Positions 58,490 through 64,000 of a DNA stretch of 64,000 nucleotides are shown piece by piece (position 1 is the first letter of the stretch; each line of letters starts with the position of its first letter). Position numbers and translations under genes: made by a program. Origin of the DNA: Allobranchiibius sp. CTAmp26 (GTDB lineage Bacteria; Actinomycetota; Actinomycetes; Actinomycetales; Dermatophilaceae); contig NZ_JAGEKR010000015.1 in assembly GCF_017565405.1 (NCBI RefSeq), positions 152,502 to 216,501 on the forward strand. The letters run 5' to 3'. The notes under the pieces are model-generated. The model searched no databases. It was not told the DNA's origin and saw only the letters and a program-made list of their open reading frames with translations.

Positions 58490-58924
58490 TCATTGATCAA
58501 ACTTGACGAACGCCCTCAGCGTGCCAGGGCCAAAGTCGCGCGTCTCGCTGTAGCCAAGCGACTCGTAGAAGGCTCGTTGGCCGGGCTCATCGTCGGTGAG
58601 CAGGACTTTCTGACGAACCGAGCCGTACGGCCGCAACGCCGCCTCGACGAGACGGCGGCCGATCCCAGCGCGCTGCGCCTCCGGATGGACGAGGACGTCT
58701 TGGAGGTAGCAGATCGTGGCGCCATCACTGATGACTCTGGCGAGACCCACCAAGACCGCCGCGCGGCGGGCGACCACCACGGTGGTCGAGCCGGCCAGAG
58801 CTGCTTGGAGAACCTGCGGAGCCTCGACGTAGGTGACCCAACCGACCGATCGGTACAACATGAGGACCTCGTCCAGGTCCGGTGTCGCAGACTCGACGAC
58901 TACGTCTCCGCAGGCGAACACCAC
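58490..58924 (-). CDS. GNAT-family N-acetyltransferase
   Basis: This is a 144-residue acetyltransferase with acetyl-CoA binding motif A VLVHPEAQRAGIGRRLVEAAL (about 77-97) and motif B QRAFYESLGYSE. It transfers acetyl from acetyl-CoA to an amine; the acceptor is unknown. It stands on the opposite strand between the DUF3107 and DUF222 genes, possibly as part of an insertion that separated a conserved block. Confidence 0.9.
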   Translation of the reverse strand: MVFACGDVVVESATPDLDEVLMLYRSVGWVTYVEAPQVLQAALAGSTTVVVARRAAVLVGLARVISDGATICYLQDVLVHPEAQRAGIGRRLVEAALRPYGSVRQKVLLTDDEPGQRAFYESLGYSETRDFGPGTLRAFVKFDQ

Positions 58925-59112
58925 GCGTCGAGGATATCCAGCGCGCGACAGAGGCTGGTCCCCTCATCGTGACGGCTGACAATCTGGTCGGCTCGTTCAA
59001 CAGGTATGCGCTCGCGCCGCAACAGGCGGCCCGAGCACCAATGTTCACCCGCCGATGCAGAGCTCCTCGTCGACAACCGTGGGCTGTCGGTGGTGGGTGC
59101 TTGTATGGGTAC

Positions 59113-60417
59113 ATGAGTTCGACACGGGGCCTCGCAGCTGTCAGTGACAGCACGGACAGCCCTGTGCGTGATCGTGATTCGCGCACGGATCCGTTAGCCG
59201 AGGTCGGGGTGATCTGTGGCCGGTTGAACGCCGCGCACGCCGACCTGATCGACCTGGTAACCCGACTGGTCGAGCACCAGACGTGGGCGATCAGCGGGAT
59301 CCGGTCCCCCGAACACTGGTTGACCTGCTTCGCCGGGGTCTCCCCCGCCACCGCACGGGACCTGGTCCGGATCGCCACCCGCAGCACCGAACTCCCCGCA
59401 CTCCAACGGGAGGTGCACTCCGGGCGGCTCTCATTCGGGCAGGCTGCGGTCGTCGCCGCGCACACCCCCGCCGGGTACGACGAGACAGTGGTGCAGTTGG
59501 CGGTGCACGCGACCGTCCCGCAGTTGCGCCGCGCCCTGGTGAAATACGACTTCACCGAACAGCCCGACAACCCCGACACGCCTGATACACCCCCACCGCC
59601 GCCGGACGCGTTCTCCGTCGCCGCGCAACCCGCGGAACTGGCGATGTGGTTCGAACGCGACCGGTTCCACCTGACCTACACCGCACCCGCCGACATCGGC
59701 GCCCTGGTCCAACAAGCCCTCACCGAAGCCAAAGACGCCCTCTTCCTCGCCACCACCACCGGTGCCAGCAGCAAGGACGAGGGGCGGCGGGTGCGGATGG
59801 CCGACGCGATGGAACAACTCGCCGTTCGCTCGCTGCAGATCGGCACCACCGACATCGCCGGTCGCGGCGACAAGTTCCGGATCTACCTGCACCTAGACAC
59901 CACCGGACACGGCTGGCTCCACAAACGCGGCGCGCTGCCCCGTCACCTACTCAGGAAGTAGACCTGCGACGGGGTGCTCCAGCCCGTCTGGGAAAGAGAA
60001 GGGTCACCGGTCAACGTCGGACGCACCCACCGCATCGTGCCCCGCCGCACCCGCCGCCTGATCGAAGACCGCGACCGCGGCTGCACCTACCCCGGCTGCC
60101 TCACCATCCACCACCTGGAATGCCACCACGTGACTCATTGGGCCGACGGCGGTCCCACCGACATGACCAACCTGATCAGCCTGTGCCCCCACCACCACGA
60201 CCGCCACCACACCGGCGACTACACCATCCACCCGGACCCCGAGCACCCCGGACGATTCCGATTCGCCACCCGCCACGGCCACCCCATCGAACCCCTCGCC
60301 GCACCTCCCCCACCCGACACTGCGCCACCACCGCGCTACACCGGACCCACCAACGAGATCCTGCACCTGGACCAAGTCCGCTTCCACCGCCGAGGAAGCG
60401 GCCCGCTCAGGCAGTGA
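59113..60417 (+). pseudogene. DUF222/HNH endonuclease gene interrupted by one amber codon
   Basis: The frame runs 434 codons with a single in-frame TAG at 59959-59961. Before it is the DUF222 domain (AISGIRSPEHWLTCFAGVSPATARDLVRIA ... KRGALPRHLLRK). After it, in the same frame, come TCDGVLQPVWEREGSPVNVGRTHRIVPRRTRRLIEDRDRGCTYPGC and the HNH core ECHHVTHWADGGPTDMTNLISLCPHHHDRHH. Relatives usually have Leu where the TAG stands, so one base change (TTG to TAG) would explain it. The HNH half has no obvious start of its own except a GTG at 59974. These proteins are often numerous in actinobacteria and tied to mobile introns or elements. Confidence 0.85.
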
Positions 60418-61123
60418 GACCCAGGGTCTCCATCCGTGCCTTGTGAGCGTCGGTCAGCCGCGTGAACAGTTCCGACAACTCCTCGAGCGACATCCCGCTA
60501 CCAGAGCCGTCAGCGACCAGGAACCTCTCCAGCTGCTCGTTCTCGGCGATCGTCAGCTGCGCCTGGGTGATCGCCTCACCGACCAACCGCCGGCCCCACA
60601 GCGCCAGGGTGCTGGCGACCCGGCCATCGGCGGCGATGGCGTCGCGCAGCTGTGCTTCGACGTAGTCGGCCTGCTCGTTGTCGCCCAGCACCTCGAGCAT
60701 GAGCGTCCGGCTCGTCGGATCCACCCATTGGGCGCACTCGCGATAGAAGTCGGTGGCTATCGACTGACCGGCGTACGCCTTCATCAGGCCTTCGGTCCAG
60801 TTCTTCGGCTTCGTACGGCGATGCCATTCGTCGACCGCGTCCACGACCGGCTCCATCGCCCGCTGCGGGTCGACGTCCAGCTGCCGCAGCCGCTCCGAAA
60901 GTGCCTGATAGTGCTCGAACTCGCGCACCGCGAACGCCGCCATCGCTTCCTTGCGGCCGACACCGGGCGCCATCCCCGCGTCCTCGACCGTGGCGAAGAA
61001 GCTCTTCAACTCGCCGTAGGCCAGTACCCCCAGCAGTGCCGCCACGCCCGACCGGAAAGCGGGGTCCTGCAGGTCCTCGTCGGTAGGGCGTGCGTCGGAA
61101 GCCTGCGTCGGCGTGTCGGTCAT
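60407..61123 (-). CDS. Ferritin-like fold protein (MiaE-like family)
   Basis: This helical protein of 238 residues shows carboxylate/His patterns of a ferritin-like diiron fold: LAYGELKSFFATVEDAG, VREFEHYQALSERL and YRECAQWVDPTSRTLMLEVLGDNEQADYVEAQL. Actinobacterial members of this group normally neighbour a DEAD-box helicase, as here, and their substrate is not established. ATG at 61123 is chosen; a GTG precedes it by one codon. It overlaps the 3' end of the DUF222 pseudogene by 11 bases. Confidence 0.87.
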   Translation of the reverse strand: MTDTPTQASDARPTDEDLQDPAFRSGVAALLGVLAYGELKSFFATVEDAGMAPGVGRKEAMAAFAVREFEHYQALSERLRQLDVDPQRAMEPVVDAVDEWHRRTKPKNWTEGLMKAYAGQSIATDFYRECAQWVDPTSRTLMLEVLGDNEQADYVEAQLRDAIAADGRVASTLALWGRRLVGEAITQAQLTIAENEQLERFLVADGSGSGMSLEELSELFTRLTDAHKARMETLGLTA

Positions 61124-61332
61124 CACGTGATGCTAGCGGGGCCCAATGGGAACTACCGGTAGACTGCAGGTTGTCAAAGAGGTGCCCGGTCGGCATACGA
61201 CACGTTCGACATCAACTTCCGCCAGCGCTCGCGCCGGCAGCGACATCCTCCGATCGGCTCCCCCAACCACTCACCCGTGGCGCGACTCTGTGTCCGCACG
61301 CGTGGGGCCGTTCGATAGGAATCCCCGTCACC

Positions 61333-62880
61333 ATGACGACACAGCCCGACCACATCACCCTGCCCGACGACGCCGACGACGTGGGCACCTACGTGCCCGA
61401 GGCCGCCGGCCCCGTGACGCCGCCCAGCTTCTCCGACTTCGGTGTCCACCCGCTGATCGTGCAGGCGCTGGCCGACTCCGGCATCCACGCGCCGTTCCCC
61501 ATCCAGGCCATGACGCTGCCTGTCGCCCTCGGCGGTCACGACATCATCGGCCAGGCCAAGACCGGCACCGGCAAGACCCTCGGTTTCGGGGTGCCGCTGC
61601 TGCACCGGATCGCATCCCCCACCGACCCCGGGTACGACGACCGACCCGCGCCGGGCAAGCCCCAGGCCCTGGTCGTCGCGCCCACGCGTGAACTCGCCAA
61701 TCAGGTGATGGGCGACATCAAGACCGCTGCTGCGCTGCGCGGCATCCGGGTGACGGCAATCTACGGCGGTCGCGCGTTCGAGCCGCAGCTCGAGGCACTG
61801 CGCGCCGGCGTCGAGGTCGTCGTCGGCACCCCCGGACGTCTCATCGACCTGGCCGGTCAGGGCCACCTGGACCTGTCCTATGTGCAGACCGTCGTCCTCG
61901 ACGAGGCCGACGAGATGCTCGACCTGGGCTTCCTGCCCGACGTGGAGAAGCTACTGGCGATGACTCCCGCGTCGCGCCAGACGATGCTCTTCTCCGCCAC
62001 CATGCCCGGCGCCGTCGTGGCACTGGCACGTCGCTACATGACCCAGCCCACCCACATCCGCGCGATCAACGAAGAGGGCGACTCCGGGCACACCGTCGCC
62101 GCGATCGAGCAGTTCGTCTACCGCGCGCACGCGATGGACAAGGTGGAGATGCTGGCGCGCATCCTGCAGGCCCGTGAGCGCGGCCTGACGATCGTCTTCA
62201 GCCGCACGAAGCGCACCGCCGCGAAGGTCGCCGATGACCTGCGTGAGCGCGGTTTCGCCTCGGCCTCGCTGCACGGCGACCTCGGGCAGGGCGCGCGCGA
62301 GCAGGCCCTCCGCGCGTTCCGCGCCGGGAAGATCGACATCCTCGTCGCGACGGACGTCGCGGCTCGCGGCATCGACGTCGAGAACGTCACCCACGTCGTC
62401 AACTACCAGTGTCCCGAGGATGAGAAGACCTACCTGCACCGCACCGGCCGGACCGGCCGTGCGGGCAACACCGGTGTCGCCGTCACCTTCGTCGACTGGG
62501 ACGACCTGCCCCGCTGGGGCCTGATCAACAAGGGCCTCGACCTCGGCATCCCCGATCCCGCGGAGACCTACTCCTCCTCGCCGGAGCTCTACTCCGACCT
62601 GGACATCCCGACCACGGCCACCGGCCGGCTGCCCCGCTCGGAGCGCACCCGCGCCGGCCTGGACGCCGAGGTCCTCGAGGACCTCGGCGAGACCGGTAAG
62701 GCGCACCGAGCGCCGTCCCGTGGCGGCAGCGACCGTTCGCGCGGTGACCGTAACGACCGTGGTGGCCGTGACGGTCAGCGCGGCGGACCCCAGAGCAGCG
62801 CACCGGCTGCCTCGGGCGACCGCCCGGCGCGCTCGCGCAGCCGCCGTCGCACCCGTGGCGGCTCCGCGCAAGGCTCCTAG
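61333..62880 (+). CDS. DEAD-box RNA helicase
   Basis: The protein has 515 residues: Q-motif FSDFGVHPLIVQALADSGIHAPFPIQA, motif I AKTGTGKT, Ia PTRELANQV, motif II VLDEADEML, motif III SAT, and motifs IV-VI TIVFSRTKRTA, VATDVAARGIDVENV and HRTGRTGRAG. The C-terminal tail is Arg/Gly/Ser-rich (SRGDRNDRGGRDGQRGG ... SRSRRRTRGG), typical of cold-shock or ribosome-assembly helicases. The 206-base region upstream has no gene; it may be a long leader, with a TTGTCA at 61172-61177 as a possible -35. Confidence 0.95.
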   Translation: MTTQPDHITLPDDADDVGTYVPEAAGPVTPPSFSDFGVHPLIVQALADSGIHAPFPIQAMTLPVALGGHDIIGQAKTGTGKTLGFGVPLLHRIASPTDPGYDDRPAPGKPQALVVAPTRELANQVMGDIKTAAALRGIRVTAIYGGRAFEPQLEALRAGVEVVVGTPGRLIDLAGQGHLDLSYVQTVVLDEADEMLDLGFLPDVEKLLAMTPASRQTMLFSATMPGAVVALARRYMTQPTHIRAINEEGDSGHTVAAIEQFVYRAHAMDKVEMLARILQARERGLTIVFSRTKRTAAKVADDLRERGFASASLHGDLGQGAREQALRAFRAGKIDILVATDVAARGIDVENVTHVVNYQCPEDEKTYLHRTGRTGRAGNTGVAVTFVDWDDLPRWGLINKGLDLGIPDPAETYSSSPELYSDLDIPTTATGRLPRSERTRAGLDAEVLEDLGETGKAHRAPSRGGSDRSRGDRNDRGGRDGQRGGPQSSAPAASGDRPARSRSRRRTRGGSAQGS

Positions 62881-62914
62881 AGTCGGCCGCGTCGACCCGG
62901 CGTAGCGTCGAGGC

Positions 62915-63862
62915 ATGACCTCGACACAGACCCCACTCGGCAGCGGTTTCGGCGCAGACACGACGGCCGCCCAGGTCCTCCATGGCATCGACCTGCACGG
63001 TCGGCGTGCTCTGGTGACCGGCGGTTACAGCGGGATCGGCATCGAGGGCGTCCGCGCGCTGGACGCCGCCGGGGCCCAGGTCGTGGTCCCGGCCCGGAGG
63101 GTCGCCGAGGCGCGCGAAGCGCTCGCCGACGTGCCGGACGTGCAGGTGGTCCAACTCGACCTCAGCGATCTGCAGAGTGTGCGTACGGCGGCCGAAGGCC
63201 TTGCGGCCCAAGGCGACCCGTTCGACATCCTGATTGCCGGAGCGGGCGTGATGGCATCGCCGTACCAGCTGGTCGGCGACGGGTGGGAGAGCCAGTTCGC
63301 GACCAACCACCTCGGCCACTTCGCGCTCGTCAACCGGTTGTGGCCGCACCTGGCCGACGGTGCCCGGGTCGTCAGCGTGTCCTCGGTCGGTCACCACCGC
63401 AGCGGGATCCGTTGGGACGACATGTGGTTCACGGGTGGCTACGACAAGTGGGACGCGTACGGGCAGTCCAAGACCGCGAACGCGCTCTTCGCCCTCGAGC
63501 TGGACCGGCTGGGCGCGGACCGCGGGATCCACGCCTATTCACTGCACCCCGGTGGCATCCTCACGCCCCTGCAGCGGCACCTGCCGAAGGAGGAGCAGAT
63601 CGCGATGGGCTGGATCGACGAGCACGGGACGCCCAGCGACGTCTTCAAGACCACCGAGCAGGGAGCGGCCACCCAGATCTGGGCCGCCACCGCCGCGCAG
63701 CTCGCCGATCACGGCGGTGTCTACTGCGAGGACTGTGACATCGCGCCGATGGCCGACGGCGAGCACCGGGTGGGCGTCAAGGAGTGGGCCCACGACCCGG
63801 AGCAGGCGCAACGGCTGTGGCGGCTCTCTGCGCAGCTGACAGGTGTGAACGCGTTCGCCTGA
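62915..63862 (+). CDS. Short-chain dehydrogenase/reductase (WWOX/retinol dehydrogenase-like)
   Basis: This SDR is 315 residues long, with the cofactor motif VTGGYSGIGIEGVRAL (TGxxxGIG), the IAGAGVM strand motif, the catalytic Ser in VVSVSSVGHH, and catalytic Tyr/Lys in DAYGQSKTANALF. The substrate is unknown. It is placed 34 bases after the helicase gene on the same strand. Confidence 0.92.
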   Translation: MTSTQTPLGSGFGADTTAAQVLHGIDLHGRRALVTGGYSGIGIEGVRALDAAGAQVVVPARRVAEAREALADVPDVQVVQLDLSDLQSVRTAAEGLAAQGDPFDILIAGAGVMASPYQLVGDGWESQFATNHLGHFALVNRLWPHLADGARVVSVSSVGHHRSGIRWDDMWFTGGYDKWDAYGQSKTANALFALELDRLGADRGIHAYSLHPGGILTPLQRHLPKEEQIAMGWIDEHGTPSDVFKTTEQGAATQIWAATAAQLADHGGVYCEDCDIAPMADGEHRVGVKEWAHDPEQAQRLWRLSAQLTGVNAFA

Positions 63863-63881
63863 CCGTCCCGTAGACGACGAA

Positions 63882-63921
63882 CAGGGTCGCGGCGCGCTCC
63901 ATGGAGCGCGCCGCGACCCTG
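63882..63921. terminator. 40-bp perfect palindrome between convergent genes (bidirectional terminator)
   Basis: The arm beginning CAGGGTCGCGGCGCGCTCCA (63882-63901) is followed directly by its exact reverse complement (63902-63921). It lies between the SDR stop and the stop of the convergent dehydrogenase gene. Confidence 0.75.
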
Positions 63922-63944
63922 TCGTCGTACGGGCCTGGGATGTG

Positions 63945-64000
63945 TCAGGCGGAGATGGTGCTGGTGTCGATCACGTAGCGGTAGCGCACCTTGCCGTCCA
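63945..64000 (-). CDS. NAD(P)-dependent alcohol dehydrogenase, C-terminal end only
   Basis: Only the last 18 codons are in the window: DGKVRYRYVIDTSTISA then TGA. The pattern V-R-Y-R-(Y/F)-V-I-D is the usual C-terminus of YahK/AdhC-type zinc alcohol dehydrogenases. The rest lies beyond the right edge. Confidence 0.65.
   Translation of the reverse strand, partial: DGKVRYRYVIDTSTISA

Noticed and set aside
1..64000. CRISPR array or restriction-modification locus
   Set aside because: No regularly spaced repeats and no Cas, methylase or restriction motifs on either strand.

Overview
The window is high-GC, densely packed actinobacterial chromosome. Markers of the phylum are whiB7 beside uvrD2, the AdnAB helicase-nuclease pair, MoeZ, DUF3107, UPF0182, PPA1309-family and DUF222/HNH proteins, F420-type oxidoreductases and frequent GTG starts. 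The combination fits Micrococcales (a Dermacoccaceae or Intrasporangiaceae-like genome is my guess, low confidence). One block, about 3.81-14.69 kb, has visibly lower GC, different codon use and phage-type genes.

Layout. 1-2.15 kb: end of a NarL/LiaS-type two-component system. 2.17-17.66 kb, minus strand: a Tad/Flp pilus locus (tadA-tadB-tadC ... flp-tadE-tadE-tadG) split in two by a 10,875-bp integrated element. The element entered inside the last codons of tadC. The missing end of tadC (FAIYPGLSSLNL-stop) still lies beside the flp gene, and joining the flanks at a 2-bp core restores a normal TadC C-terminus. The element carries a large serine integrase, a candidate HUH-type replication protein, neck/connector genes, an HNH nuclease, large terminase, portal, MuF-like protein, scaffold, HK97-fold capsid protein, a head-tail connector and one membrane protein gene. 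It has no recognisable tail tube, tape measure, baseplate, lysis, capsid protease, small terminase or repressor gene. This is the content expected of a capsid-forming phage satellite that would borrow tails and lysis from a helper phage. It is the most interesting object here.

Within the element I see several regulatory features: an integrase promoter whose -35 and -10 are joined only in the excised circle; three exact copies of a 10-mer (TCCGATACTT), two of them at transcription-unit starts; a two-hairpin leader that would bury the Shine-Dalgarno of the capsid gene; a repeat-rich gap in front of the terminase; and a possible small RNA between the capsid operon and the right-end terminator.

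17.9-32.6 kb: a large orphan FHA-FtsK/SpoIIIE (EccC-like) ATPase divergent from the tad operon, with two DnaA-box-like sequences and a long inverted repeat in its leader; SRPBCC, DksA-like and TMEM175 proteins; three luciferase-like (F420-type) monooxygenases with an acyl-CoA synthetase-like enzyme and a PPOX protein; a response regulator-histidine kinase-EthD operon; an internally deleted RibD/DHFR-like gene; and an initiator tRNA.

32.6-49.6 kb: housekeeping genes including UPF0182, a YlbL/Lon-type protease in an operon with MoaE and an SDR-like protein, a DUF2342 protein coupled to a Nudix hydrolase, a YgjP-like metallopeptidase, a ThiF/cyclodehydratase-like protein, an AarF kinase, and whiB7 with a full attenuator-like leader (promoter, 70-codon upstream ORF, intrinsic terminator) downstream of uvrD2. 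49.6-64 kb: adnA-adnB, moeZ, a TetR regulator, DUF3107, GNAT, a DUF222/HNH gene broken by one amber codon, a ferritin-like protein, a DEAD-box helicase, an SDR, and the 3' end of an alcohol dehydrogenase. No CRISPR array or rRNA is present.
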